Part shown: piece by piece, positions 42,341 through 54,700 of the stretch
Layout: each line of letters starts with the position of its first letter
Numbering within the stretch: the first letter of the stretch is position 1
NCBI GenBank assembly: GCA_958298945.1
Contig: OY282608.1
Coordinates: 75,068,806 to 75,132,805 of the forward strand
Direction of reading: 5' to 3'
Length of the DNA: 64,000 nt
Source of the DNA: Atherix ibis
Taxonomy: Eukaryota > Arthropoda > Insecta > Diptera > Athericidae
The notes under the pieces: model-generated
Seen by the model: only the letters and a program-made list of their open reading frames with translations
Told to the model about the DNA's origin: nothing
The model's database searches: none
Position numbers and translations under genes: made by a program

Positions 42341-45310
42341 GTTTTTTGGATTGTTGGTTTGTTGGTTTGTTGGTTTGTTGGTTTGTTGGTTTGTTGGTTT
42401 GTTGGTTTGTTGGTTTGTTGGTTTGGTCGTTTGTTCGCTTGTTGGTTTATTGGCTTGTTGGTTTGTTGGTTTGTTAGCTTGTTGGTTTGTTCGATTGTTG
42501 GTTTGTTGGTTTGTTGGTTTGTTGGTTTGTTCGTTTGTTGGTTTGTTGGTTACTTGATTTGTTAGTTTGTTGGTTTGTTGGCTTGTTGGTTTGTTGGTTT
42601 GTTGGTTTGTAGGTTTATTTGTTTTTTGGTTTGTTTGTTTGTTGGTTTGTACGTTTGTTGGTTTGTTAGTTACTTGGTTTGTTGGTTTGTTCGTTTGTTC
42701 ATTTGTTGGTTTATTGGTTTGTTGGTTTGTTCGTTTGTTATTTTGTTGGTTTGTTGGTTTGTTGGTTTGTTGGTTTGTTGGTTTGTTGGTTTGTTGGTTT
42801 GTTGGTTTGTTGGTTTGTTGGTTTGTTGGTTTGTTGGTTTGTTGGTTTGTTTGGCTTGTTGGTTTGTTGGCTTGTTGGCTTGTTGGTTTGTTGGTTTGTT
42901 GGTTTGTTGGTTTTTGGTATGTTAGTTGGTTGGGTTGTTGGTTTGTTGGTTTGTTGGTTTGTTGGTTTGTTGGTCTGTTGGTTTGTTGGTTTTTTGGTTT
43001 GTTGGTTTGTTGGTTTGTTTGTTTGTTGGTTTGTTGGTTTGTTGGTTTGTTGGTTTGTTGGTTTGGTGGTTTGTTTGTTTGTTGGTTTGTTGGCTTGTTG
43101 GTTTTTTGGCTTGTTGGTTTGTTGGTTTGTTGGTTTATTGGTTTGTTTGTTTGTTGGTTTGTTCGGTTGTTGGCTTGTTGGTTTATTGGCTTGTTGGCTT
43201 GTTGGTTTGTTGGTATGTTTGTTTGTTGGTTTGTTGGTTTGTTGGTTTGTTGGTTTGTTGGTTTGTTGGTTTGTTGGTTTGTTGGCTTGTTGGTTTGTTG
43301 GTTTGTTGGTTTGTTGGTTTGTTGGTTTGTTGGTTTGTTTGTTTGTTGGTTTGTTGGTTTGTGTGTTTGTTGGCTTGTTGGTTTGTTGATTTGTTGGCTT
43401 GTTGATTTGTTGGTTTGTTGGTTTGTTGGTTTGTAGGTTTGTTGGTTCGTTGGTTTGTTGGTTTGTTTGTTTGTTGGTTTTTCGGTTTGTTGGTTTGTTG
43501 GTTTTTTGGTTTGTTGGTTTGTTGGTTTGTTGGTTACTTGGTTTGTTGGTTTGTTGGTTGGTTGGCTTGTTGGTTTATTGGTTTGTTGGTTTGTTGGTTT
43601 GTTGGTTTGTTGGTTTGTTTGTTTGTTTGTTTGGTCGTTTGTTGGCTTGTTGGTTTATTGGCTTGTTGGTTTGTTGGTTTGTTGGCTTGTTGGTTTGTTC
43701 GTTTGTTGGTTTGTTGGTTTGTTGGTTTGTTGGTTACTTGATTTGTTGGTTTGTTGGTTGGTTGGCTTGTTGGTTTATTGGTTTGTTGGTTTGTTGGTTT
43801 GTTGGTTTGTTGGTTTGTTTGTTTGTTGATTTGGTCGTTTGTTGGCTTGTTGGTTTATTGGCTTGTTGGTTTGTTGGTTTGTTGGCTTGTTGCTTTGTTC
43901 GTTTGTATGTTTGTTGGTTTGTTAGTTTGCTGGTTTGTTGGTTACTTGATTTGTTGGTTTGTTGGCTTGTTTTTTTTGGTTTGTTGGTTTGTAGGTTTAT
44001 TTGTTTGTTGGTTTGTTTGTTTGTTGGTTTGTACGTTTGTTGGTTTGTTGGTTACTTGGTTTGTTGGTTTGTTCGTTTGTTCGTTTGTTGGTTCGTTGGT
44101 TTGGTGGTTTGTTGGTTTGTTGGTTTGTTGGTTTGTTGGTTTTTTGATTTGATGGCTTGTTGGTTTGTTGGATTGTTGATTTGTTGGTTTGTTGGTTTGT
44201 TGGTTTGTTGGTTTGTTGGTTTTTTGGTTTGTTAGTTTGTTGGTTTTTTGGTTTGTTGGTTTGTTGCTTTGTTAGCTTGTTGGTTTGTTGGTTTGTTGGT
44301 TTGTTGGTTTGTTGGTTTGTTGGTTTGTTGGTTTGTTGGTTTGTTGGTTTGTTTGTTTGTTGGTTTGTTGGTTTGTTGGTTTGTTGGTTCGTTGGCTTGG
44401 TGGTTTGTTGGCTTGTTGGTTTGTTGGCTTGTTGGCTTGTTGGTTTGTTGGTTTATTGGTTTGTTAGTTTGTTGGTTTGTTGGTCTGTTGGTTTGTTGGT
44501 TTGTTGGTTTGTTGGTTTGTTGGTTTGTTTGTTTGTTGGTTTAATGGCTTGTTGGTTTTTTGGCCTGTTGATTTGTTTGTTTGTTTGTTTGTTCGGTTGT
44601 TGGCTTGTTGGTTTTTTGGCTTGTTGGCTTGTTGGTTTGTTGGTATGTTTGTTTGTTGGTTTGTTGGTTTGTTTGTTTGTTGGTTAGTTGGTTTATTGGT
44701 TTGTTGGCTTGTTGGTTTGTTGGCTTGTTTGCTTGTTGCATTGTTGGTTTGTTGGTTTGTTGGTTTGTTGGTTTGTTGGTTTGTTTGTTTGTTGGTTTGT
44801 GTTTTTTTGGCTTGTTGGTTTGTTGGCTTGTTGGCTTGTTGGTTTGTTTGTTTGTTGATTTGGTCGTTTGTTGCCTTGTTGGTTTATTGGCTTGTTGGTT
44901 TGTTGGTTTGTTGGCTTGTTGGTTTGTTCGATTGTTGGTTTGTTGGTTTGTTGGTTTGTTGGTTTGTACGTTTGTTGGTTTGTTGGTTACTTGATTTGTT
45001 AGTTTGTTGGTTTGTTGGCTTGTTGGTTTGTTCGTTTTTTGGTTTGTAGGTTTATTTGTTTTTTGGTTTGTTTGTTTGTTGGTTTGTACGTTTGTTGGTT
45101 TGTTAGTTACTTGGTTTGTTGGTTTGTTCGTTTGTTCGTTTGTTGGTTTCTTGGTTTGTTGGGTTGTTCGTTCAATGTTTTGTATGTTTGTTGGTTTGTT
45201 GGTTTGTTGGTTTGTTGGTTTGTTGGTTTGTTGGTTTGTTGGTTTGTTGGTTTGTTGGTTTGTTGGTTTGTTGGTTTGTTGGTTTCTTCGTTAATAGGTT
45301 TGTTGTTTTG
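42340..45310 (+). repeat. Family E segmental repeat, spacing 3.7-3.9 kb, copy 2
   Basis: This is the counterpart of 38,650-41,430. It carries about 176 bp (22 units) of additional or replaced sequence near 43,010-43,260, including GGTTTGGTGG and TTCGGTTGTTGGCTTG, which copy 1 lacks near 39,300-39,360. The rest is closely similar, including an identical 66-codon spurious minus-strand open stretch at 40,664-40,864 and 44,541-44,741. Confidence 0.82.
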
Positions 45311-46007
45311 TTGGTTTGTTGGTTTGTTGGTTTATTGGTTTGTTGGTTTGTTGGTTTGTTCATTTGTTGGTTTGTTGGTTTGTAGGTTTGTTGGTTTGTT
45401 GGCTTGTTGGTTTGTTGGTTTGTTGGTTTGTTGGTTTGTTGGTTTGTTGGTTTGTTGGTTTGTTGGTTTGTTGGTTTGTTGGTTTGTTGGTTTGTTGGTT
45501 TGTTGGTTTGTTGGTTTGTTGGTTTGTTTGACTTGTTGGTTTGTTGGCTTGTTGGCTTGTTGGTTTGTCGGTTTGTTGGTTTGTTGTTTTGTTGGTTTGT
45601 TGGTTGGTTGGTTTGTTGGTTTGTTGGTTTGTTGGTTTGTTGGTTTGTTGGTTTGTTGGTCTGTTGGTTTGTTGGTTTGTTGGTTTGTTGGTTTGGTGGT
45701 TTGTTGGTTTGTTTGTTTGTTGGTTTGTTTGTTTGTTTGTTGGTTTGTTGGCTTGTTGGTTTTTTGGCTTGTTGGTTTGTTGGTTTGTTGGTTTGTTTGT
45801 TTGTTGGTTTGTTCGGTTGTTGGCTTGTAGGTTTTTTGGCTTGTTGGCTTGTTGGTTTGTTGGTATGTTTGTTTGTTGGTTTGTTGGTTTGTTTGTTTGT
45901 TGGTTTGTTGGTTTGTTGGTTTGTTGGTTTGTTGGCTTGTTGGCTTGTTTAATTGTTGGTTTGTTGGTTTGTTGGTTTGTTGGTTTGTTGGTTTGTTGGT
46001 TTGTTGG

Positions 46008-46020
46008 TTTTTTTTTTTTT
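46008..46020 (+). repeat. T13 homopolymer within the satellite
   Basis: Thirteen consecutive T follow GG and precede GTTGG. The same T13 occurs at 49,215-49,227 in the other 3.2-kb copy. A T8 run at 52,346-52,353 sits in a related context. These are the longest homopolymers I noticed in the window. Confidence 0.9.
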
Positions 46021-46679
46021 GTTGGTTTGTGTGTTTGTTGGCTTGTTGTTTTGTTGGCTTGTTGGCTTGTTGGTTTGTTGGTTTGTTGGTTTGTAGGTTT
46101 GTTGGTTTGTTGGTTTGTTGGTTTGTTTGTTTGTTGGTTTGTTGGTTTTTTGGTTTGTTGTTTTGTTGGTTTGTTGGTTACTTAGTTTGTTGGTGTGTTG
46201 GTTGGTTGGCTTGTTGGTTTATTGGTTTGTTGGTTTGTTGGTTTGTTGGTTTGTTTGATTGTTGGTTTGGTCGTTTGTTGGCTTGTTGGTTTATTGGCTT
46301 GTTGGTTTGTTGGCTTGTTGGTTTGTTCGTTTGTTGGTTTGTTGGTTTGTTGGTTTGTTGGTTACTTGATTTGTTGGTTTGTTGGTTGGTTGGCTTGTTG
46401 GTTTATTGGTTTGTTGGTTTGTTGGTTTGTTGTTTTGTTGGTTTGTTGGTTTGTTTGTTTGTTGGTTTGGACGTTTGTTGGCTGGTTGGTTTTTTGGCTT
46501 GTTGGTTTGTTGGTTTGTTGGTTTGTTTGTTTGTTGGTTTGTTCGGTTGTTGGCTTGTTGGTTTTTTGGCTTGTTGGCTTGTTGGTTTGTTGGTATGTTT
46601 GTTTGTTGGTTTGGTCGTTTTTTGGCTTGTTGGTTTATTGGCTTGTTGGTTTGTAGGTTTGTTGGTTTGTTGGTTCGTT

Positions 46680-47557
46680 GGCTTGGTGGTTTGTTGGCTT
46701 GTTGGTTTGTTGGCTTGTTGGCTTGTTGCTTTGTTGGTTTATTGGTTTGTTGGTTTGTTGGTTTGTTGGTTTGTTGGTCTGTTGGTTTGTTGGTTTGATG
46801 GTTTGTTGGTTTGTTGGTTTGTTGGTTTGTTTGTTTGTTGGTTTAATGGCTTGTTGGTTTTTTGGCCTGTTGATTTGTTGATTTGTTTTATTGTTTGTTT
46901 GTTCGGTTGTTGGCTTGTTGGTTTTTTGGCTTGTTGGCTTGTTGGTTTGTTGGTATGTTTGTTTGTTGGTTTGTTGGTTTGTTTGTTTGTTGGTTTGTTG
47001 GTTTATTGGTTTGTTGGCTTGTTGGTTTGTTGGCTTGTTTGCTTGGTGAATTGTTGGTTTGTTGGTTTGTTGGTTTGTTGGTTTGTTGGTTTGTTTGTTT
47101 GTTGGTTTGCGTGTTTTTGGCTTGGTGGTTTGTTGGCTTGTTGGTTTGTTGGCTTGTTGGCTTGTTGCTTTGTTGGTTTATTGGTTTGTTGGTTTGTTGG
47201 TTTGTTGGTTTGTTGGTCTGTTGGTTTGTTGGTTTGATGGTTTGTTGGTTTGTTGGTTTGTTGGTTTGTTTGTTTGTTGGTTTAATGGCTTGTTGGTTTT
47301 TTGGCCTGTTGATTTGTTGGTTTGTTTTATTGTTTGTTTGTTCGGTTGTTGGCTTGTTGGTTTTTTGGCTTGTTGGCTTGTTGGTTTGTTGGTATGTTTG
47401 TTTGTTGGTTTGTTGGTTTGTTTGTTTGTTGGTTTGGTCGTTTGTTGGCTTGTTGGTTTCTTGGCTTGTTGGTTTGTTGGTTTGTTGGCTTGTTGGTTTG
47501 TTCGATTGTTGGTTTGTTGGTTTGTTGGTTTTTTGGTTTGTTCGTTTGTTGGTTTGT
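46680..47557 (+). repeat. Internal 439-bp tandem duplication
   Basis: GGCTTGGTGG at 46,680 recurs at 47,119, and the frame start near TTTTATTGTTTG at 46,883 recurs at 47,322, both at a shift of 439 bp. Both copies hold GGTTTAATGGCTTG, GGCCTGTTG and TTCGGTTGTTGG. In the other 3.2-kb copy, GGCTTGGTGG occurs once (49,895). Confidence 0.82.
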
Positions 47558-48277
47558 TGGTTACTTGATTTGTTAGTTTGTTGGTTTGTTGGCTTGTTGG
47601 TTTGTTGGTTTTTTGGTTTGTAGGTTTATTTGTTTTTTGGTTTGTTTGTTTGTTGGTTTGTACGTTTGTTGGTTTGTTAGTTACTAGGTTTGTTGGTTTG
47701 TTCGTTTGTTCGTTTGTTGGTTTCTTGGTTTGTTGGGTTGTTCGTTCAATGTTTTGTATGTTTCTTGGTTTGTTGGTTTGTTGGTTTGTTGGTTTGTTGG
47801 TTTGTTGGTTTCTTCGTTAATAGGTTTGTTGTTTTGTTGGTTTGTTGGTTTGTTGGTTTATTGGTTTGTTGGTTTGTTGGTTTGTTCATTTGTTGGTTTG
47901 TTGGTTTGTAGGTTTGTTGGTTTGTTGGCTTGTTGGTTTGTTGGTTTGTTGGTTTGTTGGTTTGTTGGTTTGTTGGTTTGTTGGTTTGTTGGTTTGTTGG
48001 TTTGTTGGTTTGTTGGTTTGTTGGTTTGTTTGACTTATTGGTTTGTTGGCTTGTTGGCTTGTTGGTTTGTTGGTTTGTTGGTTTGTTGGTTTGTTGGTTT
48101 GTTGGTTTGTTGGTTTGTTGGTTTGTTGGTTTGTTGGTTTGTTGGTTTGTTGGTTTGTTGGTTTGTTTGTTTGTTGGTTTGTGTGTTTGTTGGCTTGTTG
48201 GTTTGTTGGTTTGTTGGCTTGTTGGTTTGTTGGTTTGTTGCTTTGTTGGTTTGTAGGTTTGTTGGTTTGTTGGTTTG

Positions 48278-51215
48278 TTAGTTACTTGGTTTGTTGGTTT
48301 GTTCGTTTGTTCGTTTGTTGGTTTCTTGATTTGTTGGGTTGTTCGTTCAATGTTTTGTATGTTCGTTGGTTTGTTGGTTTGTTGGTTTGTTGGTTTGTTG
48401 GTTTGTTGGTTTGTTGGTTTGTTGGTTTGTTGGTTTGTTGGTTTGTTGGTTTGTTGGTTTCTTAGTTAATAGGTTTGTTGTTTTGTTGGTTTGTTGGTTT
48501 GTTGGTTTATTGGTTTGTTGGTTTGTTGGTTTGTTCATTTGTTGGTTTGTTGGTTTGTAGGTTTGTTGGCTTGTTGGTTTGTTGGTTTGTTGGTTTGTTG
48601 GTTTGTTGGTTTGTTGGTTTGTTGGTTTGTTGGTTTGTTGGTTTGTTGGTTTGTTGGTTTGTTGGTTTGTTGGTTTGTTGGTTTGTTGGTTTGTTTGACT
48701 TGTTGGTTTGTTGGCTTGTTGGCTTGTTGGTTTGTCGGTTTGTTGGTTTGTTGTTTTGTTGGTTTGTTGGTTGGTTGGTTTGTTGGTTTGTTGGTTTGTT
48801 GGTTTGTTGGTTTGTTGGTTTGTTGGTCTGTTGGTTTGTTGGTTTGTTGGTTTGTTGGTTTGGTGGTTTGTTGGTTTGTTTGTTTGTTGGTTTGTTTGTT
48901 TGTTTGTTGGTTTGTTGGCTTGTTGGTTTTTTGGCTTGTTGGTTTGTTGGTTTGTTGGTTTGTTTGTTTGTTGGTTTGTTCGGTTGTTGGCTTGTAGGTT
49001 TTTTGGCTTGTTGGCTTGTTGGTTTGTTGGTATGTTTGTTTGTTGGTTTGTTGGTTTGTTTGTTTGTTGGTTTGTGGGTTTGTTGGTTTGTTGGTTTGTT
49101 GGTTTGTTGGTTTGTTGGTTTGTTGGCTTGTTGGCTTGTTGAATTGTTGGTTTGTTGGTTTGTTGGTTTGTTGGTTTGTTGGCTTGTTGGTTTGTTGGTT
49201 TGTTGGTTTGTTGGTTTTTTTTTTTTTGTTGGTTTGTGTGTTTGTTGGCTTGTTGTTTTGTTGGCTTGTTGGCTTGTTGGTTTGTTGGTTTGTTGGTTTG
49301 TAGGTTTGTTGGTTTGTTGGTTTGTTGGTTTGTTTGTTTGTTGGTTTTTTGGTTTGTTGGTTTGTTGGTTTTTTGGTTTGTTGTTTTGTTGGTTTGTTGG
49401 TTACTTAGTTTGTTGGTGTGTTGGTTGGTTGGCTTGTTGGTTTATTGGTTTGTTGGTTTGTTGGTTTGTTGGTTTGTTTGATTGTTGGTTTGGTCGTTTG
49501 TTGGCTTGTTGGTTTATTGGCTTGTTGGTTTGTTGGCTTGTTGGTTTGTTCGTTTGTTGGTTTGTTGGTTTGTTGGTTACTTGATTTGTTGGTTTGTTGG
49601 TTGGTTGGCTTGTTGGTTTATTGGTTTGTTGGTTTGTTGGTTTGTTGTTTTGTTGGTTTGTTGGTTTGTTTGTTTGTTGGTTTGGACGTTTGTTGGCTGG
49701 TTGGTTTTTTGGCTTGTTGGTTTGTTGGTTTGTTGGTTTGTTTGTTTGTTGGTTTGTTCGGTTGTTGGCTTGTTGGTTTTTTGGCTTGTTGGCTTGTTGG
49801 TTTGTTGGTATGTTTGTTTGTTGGTTTGGTCGTTTTTTGGCTTGTTGGTTTATTGGCTTGTTGGTTTGTAGGTTTGTTGGTTTGTTGGTTCGTTGGCTTG
49901 GTGGTTTGTTGGCTTGTTGGTTTGTTGGCTTGTTGGCTTGTTGCTTTGTTGGTTTATTGGTTTGTTGGTTTGTTGGTTTGTTGGTTTGTTGGTCTGTTGG
50001 TTTGTTGGTTTGTTGGTTTGTTGGTTTGTTGGTTTGTTGGTTTGTTTGTTTGTTGGTTTAATGGCTTGTTGGTTTTTTGGCCTGTTGATTTGTTGGTTTG
50101 TTTTATTGTTTGTTTGTTCGGTTGTTGGCTTGTTGGTTTTTTGGCTTGTTGGCTTGTTGGTTTGTTGGTATGTTTGTTTGTTGGTTTGTTGGTTTGTTTG
50201 TTTGTTGGTTTGTTGGTTTATTGGTTTGTTGGCTTGTTGGTTTGTTGGCTTGTTTGCTTGGTGAATTGTTGGTTTGTTGGTTTGTTGGTTTGTTGGTTTG
50301 TTGGTTTGTTGGTTTGTTTGTTTGTTGGTTTGCGTGTTTTTGGCTTGTTGGTTTGTTGGCTTGTTGGCTTGTTGGTTTGTTTGTTTGTTGGTTTGGTCGT
50401 TTGTTGGCTTGTTGGTTTCTTGGCTTGTTGGTTTGTTGGTTTGTTGGCTTGTTGGTTTGTTCGATTGTTGGTTTGTTGGTTTGTTGGTTTTTTGGTTTGT
50501 TCGTTTGTTGGTTTGTTGGTTACTTGATTTGTTAGTTTGTTGGTTTGTTGGCTTGTTGGTTTGTTGGTTTTTTGGTTTGTAGGTTTTATTTGTTTTTTGG
50601 TTTGTTTGTTTGTTGGTTTGTACGTTTGTTGGTTTGTTAGTTACTAGGTTTGTTGGTTTGTTCGTTTGTTCGTTTGTTGGTTTCTTGGTTTGTTGGGTTG
50701 TTCGTTCAATGTTTTGTATGTTTCTTGGTTTGTTGGTTTGTTGGTTTGTTGGTTTGTTGGTTTGTTGGTTTCTTCGTTAATAGGTTTGTTGTTTTGTTGG
50801 TTTGTTGGTTTGTTGGTTTATTGGTTTGTTGGTTTGTTGGTTTGTTCATTTGTTGGTTTGTTGGTTTGTAGGTTTGTTGGTTTGTTGGCTTGTTGGTTTG
50901 TTGGTTTGTTGGTTTGTTGGTTTGTTGGTTTGTTGGTTTGTTGGTTTGTTGGTTTGTTGGTTTGTTGGTTTGTTGGTTTGTTGGTTTGTTTGACTTATTG
51001 GTTTGTTGGCTTGTTGGCTTGTTGGTTTGTTGGTTTGTTGGTTTGTTGGTTTGTTGGTTTGTTGGTTTGTTGGTTTGTTGGTTTGTTGGTTTGTTGGTTT
51101 GTTTGTTTGTTGGTTTGTGTGTTTGTTGGCTTGTTGGTTTGTTGGTTTGTTGGCTTGTTGGTTTGTTGGTTTGTTGGTTTGTTGGTTTGTAGGTTTGTTG
51201 GTTTGTTGGTTTGTT
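48278..51215 (+). repeat. 3.2-kb tandem duplication, copy 2 (about 2.94 kb)
   Basis: This is the counterpart of 45,107-48,277. It starts with TAGTTACTTGG and ends near 51,215, where copy 1 jumps back to its start while this copy runs on into TTTGTTTGTTGG. It shares the 13-T tract (49,215-49,227), TTCAATG (48,346 and 50,705) and CGTTAATAGG. It lacks about 255 net bp relative to copy 1. Confidence 0.84.
49215..49227 (+). repeat. T13 homopolymer, second copy
   Basis: This is the exact counterpart of 46,008-46,020 at a shift of 3,207 bp. The length is conserved between the two copies of the 3.2-kb duplication. Confidence 0.9.
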
Positions 51216-51716
51216 GGTTTGTTTGTTTGTTGGTTTTTTGGTTTGTTGGTTTGTTGGTTTTTTGGTTTGTTGTTTTGTTAGTTTGTTGTTTACTTGGTTT
51301 GTTGGTTTGTTGGTTGGTTGGCTTGTTGGTCAATTGGTTTGTTCGTTTGTTGGTTTGTTGGTTTGTTGGTTTGTTTGTTTGTTGGTTTGGTCGTTTTTTG
51401 GCTTGTTGGTTTATTGGCTTTTTGGTTTGTAGGTTTGTTGGCTTGTTGGTTTGTTGGTTTGTTGGTTTGTTGGTTTGTTGGTTTGTTTGTTTGTTGGTTT
51501 GGTCGTTTGTTGGCTTGTTGGTTTATTGGCTTGTTGGTTTGTTGGTTTGTTGGCTTGTTGGTTTGTTCGTTTGTTGGTTTGTTGGTTTTTTGGTTTGTTG
51601 GTTTGTTAGTTACTTGATTTGTTGGTTTGTTGGTTGGTTGGCTTGTTGGTTTATTGGTTTGTTGGTTTGTTGGTTTGTTGTTTTGTTGGTTTGTTGGTTT
51701 GTTTGTTTGTTGGTTT

Positions 51717-54700
51717 GGACGTTTGTTGGCTGGTTGGTTTTTAGGCTTGTTGGTTTTTTGGTTTGTTTGTTTGTTTGTTTGTTGGTTTGTTGGTTTGTTG
51801 GTTTGTTGGTTTGTGGGTTTGTTGGATTGTTGGTTTGTTGGTTTGTTGGCTTGTTGGTTTGTTGGCTTGTTGGCTTGTTGAATTGTTGGTTTGTTCGTTT
51901 GTTGGTTTGTTGGTTTATTGGTTTGTTGGTTTGTTAGTTTTTTGGTTTGTTGGTCTGTTGGTTTGTTGGTTTGTTGGTTTGCTGGTTTGGTGGTTTCTTG
52001 GTTTGTTGGTTTGTTGGTTTGTTTGTTTGTTTGTTGGTTTGTTGGCTTGTTGGTTTTTTGGCTTGTTGGTTTGTTGGTTTGTTGGTTTGTTTGTTTGTTG
52101 GTTTGTTCGGTTGTTGGCTTGTTGGTTTTTTGGCTTGTTGGCTTGTTGGTTTGTTGGTATGTTTGTTTGTTGGTTTGTTGGTTTGTTGGTTTGTTGGTTT
52201 GTGGGTTTGTTGGTTTGTTGGTTTGTTGGTTTGTTGGTTTGTTGGTTTGTTGGCTTGTTGGCTTGTTGGCTTGTTGAATTGTTGGTTTGTTGGTTTGTTG
52301 GTTTGTTGGTTTGTTGGTTTGTTGGTTTGTTGGTTTGTTGGTTTGTTTTTTTTGTTGGTTGTGTGTTTGTTGGCTTGTTGGTTTGTTGGCTTGTTGGCTT
52401 GTTGGTTTGTTGGTTTGTTGGTTTGTAGGTTTGTTGGTTTGTTGGTTTGTTGGTTTGTTTGTTTGTTGGTTTTTTGGTTTGTTGGTTTTTTGGTTTGTCG
52501 TTTTGTTGGTTTGTTGAATACTTGGTTTGTTGGTGTGTTGGTTGGTTGGCTTGTTGGTTTATTGGTTTGTTGGTTTGTTGGTTTGTTGGTTTGTTTGATT
52601 GTTGGTTTGGTCGTTTGTTGGCTTGTTGGTTTATTGGCTTGTTGGTTTGTTGGCTTGTTGATTTGTTTGTTTGTTGGTTTGTTGGTTTGTTAGTTTGTTG
52701 GTTACTTGATTTGTTGGTTTGTTGGTTGGTTGGCTTGTTGGTTTATTGGTTTGTTGGTTTGTTGGTTTGTTGTTTTGTTGGTTTGTTGGTTTGTTTGTTT
52801 GTTGGTTTGGACGTTTGTTGGCTGGTTGGTTTTTTGGCTTGTTGGTTTGTTGGTTTGTTGGTTTGGTTGTTTGTTGGTTTGTTCGGTTGTTGGCTTGTTG
52901 GTTTTTTGGCTTGTTGGCTTGTTGGTTTGTTGGTATGTTTGTTTGTTGGTTTGTTGGTTTGTTGGTTTGTTGGTTTGTGGGTTTGTTGGATTGTTGGTTT
53001 GTTGGTTTGTTGGCTTGTTGGTTTGTTGGCTTGTTGCCTTGTTGAATTGTTGGTTTGTTGGTTTGTTGGTTTGTTGGTTTGTTGGTTTGTTGGTTTGTTG
53101 GTTTGTTGGTTTGTTGGTTTGTTGGTTTGTTTGTTTGTTGGTTTGTGTGTTTGTTGGCTTGTTGGTTTGTTGGTTTGTTGGCTTGTTGGTTTGTTGGTTT
53201 GTTGGTTTGTTGGTTTGTAGGTTTGTTGGTTTGTTGGTTTGTTGGTTTGTTGGTTTGTTTGTTTGTTGGTTTTTTGGTTTGTTGGTTTGTTGGTTTTTTG
53301 GTTTGTTGTTTTGTTGGTTTGTTGTTTACTTGGTTTGTTGGTTTGTTGGTTGGTTGGCTTGTTGGTCAATTGGTTTGTTGGTTTGTTGGTTTGTTGGTTT
53401 GTTGGTTTGTTGGTTTGTTTGTTTGTTGGTTTGGTCGTTTTTTGGCTTGTTGGTTTATTGGCTTGTTGGTTTGTAGGTTTGTTGGCTTGTTGGTTTGTTG
53501 GTTTGTTGGTTTGTTGGTTTGTTGGTTTGTTGGTTTGTTGGTTTTTGATGTGTTGGTTTGTTGGTTGGTTGGCTTGTTGGTTTATTGGTTTGTTGGTTTG
53601 TTGGTTTGTTGTTTTGTTGGTTTGTTGGTTTGTTTGTTGGTTGGTTTGGACGTTTGTTGGCTTGTTGGTTTATTGGTTTGTTGTTTTGTTGGTTTGTTGG
53701 CTTGTCGGTTTGTTCGTTTGTTGGTTTGTTGGTTTGTTGGTTTGTTGGTTCGTTGGTTACTTGATTTGTTGGTTTGTTGGTTTGTTGGTTTATTGGTTTG
53801 TAGGTTTATTTGTTTGTTGGTTTGTTTGTTTGTTGGTTTGTACGGTTGTTGGTTTGTTGGTTACTTGGTTTGTTGGCTTGTTGGTTTGTTGGCTTGTTGG
53901 TTTGTTGGCTTGTTGGCTTGTTGGTTTGTTTGTTTGTTGGTTTGGTCGTTTGTTGGCTTGTTGGTTTATTGGCTTGTTGGTTTGTTGGTTTGTTGGCTTG
54001 TTGGTTTGTTCGATTGTTGGTTTGTTGGTTTGTTGGTTTGTTGGTTTCTTGGTTTGTTGGTTTGTTGGTTTGTTTGTTTGTTGGTTTGTGTGTTTGTTGG
54101 CTTATTGGTTTGTTGGTTTGTTGGCTTGTTGGTTTGTTGGTTTGTTGGTTTGTTGGTTTGTAGGTTTGTTGGTTTGTTGGTTTGTTGGTTTGTTTGTTTG
54201 TTGGTTTTTTGGTTTGTTGGTTTGTTAGTTTTTTGGTTTGGATTGTTGATTTGTTGGTTTGTTGGTTTGTTGGTTTTTTGGTTTTTTAGTTTGTTGGTTT
54301 GTTGGTTTGTTGGTTTGTTGGCTTATTGGTTTGTTTCTTTGTTGGTTTGTTGGTTTGTCGGTTTGTTGGTTTGTTGGTTTGTTGGTTTGTTGGTTTGTTG
54401 GTTTGTTGGTTTGTTGGTTTGTTGGTTTGTTGGTTTGTTGGTTTGTTGGTTTGTTGGTTTGTTGGTTTGTTGGTTTGTTGGTTTGTTGGTTTGTTGGTTT
54501 GTTGGTTTGTTGGTTTGTTGGCTTGTTGGTTTGTTGGCTTGTTGGCTTGTTGGTTTCTTGGTTTGTTGGTTTTATGGTTTGTTGGTTTGTTGGTTTGTTG
54601 GTTTGTTGGTTTATTGGTTTATTGGTTTGTTGGTTTGTTGGTTTGTTGGTTTGTTGGTTTGTTGGTTTTTTGGTTTTTGGCTTGTTGGTTTGTTGGTTTG

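Larger units (their letters stand above)
45107..48277 (+). repeat. 3.2-kb tandem duplication, copy 1
   Basis: The copy begins at TAGTTACTTGG followed by TTCGTTTGTTCG. The same sequence restarts at about 48,280. Shifts to copy 2 are 3,175 (45,171/48,346), about 3,215 in the middle and 2,960 after 47,690. The drop is largely explained by an internal 439-bp tandem duplication (46,680-47,118 and 47,119-47,557) that copy 2 does not have in full. A 13-T tract at 46,008-46,020 lies inside. Confidence 0.85.

Noticed and set aside
46008..46020. T13 as a poly(A) tail of a minus-strand retroelement or as a terminator
   Set aside because: The tract is flanked on both sides by ordinary satellite units, with no retroelement body, target-site duplication or hairpin. 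Simple T expansion within a unit explains it.
52743..53369. 208-codon minus-strand frame with ATG start (NKPTNQQT cycle); similar frames at 19,629-20,216 and 58,370-59,053
   Set aside because: The minus strand of the unit also lacks stops, and the ATG comes from a chance variant. The resemblance to Thr/Asn/Gln-rich secreted repeat proteins is compositional only.
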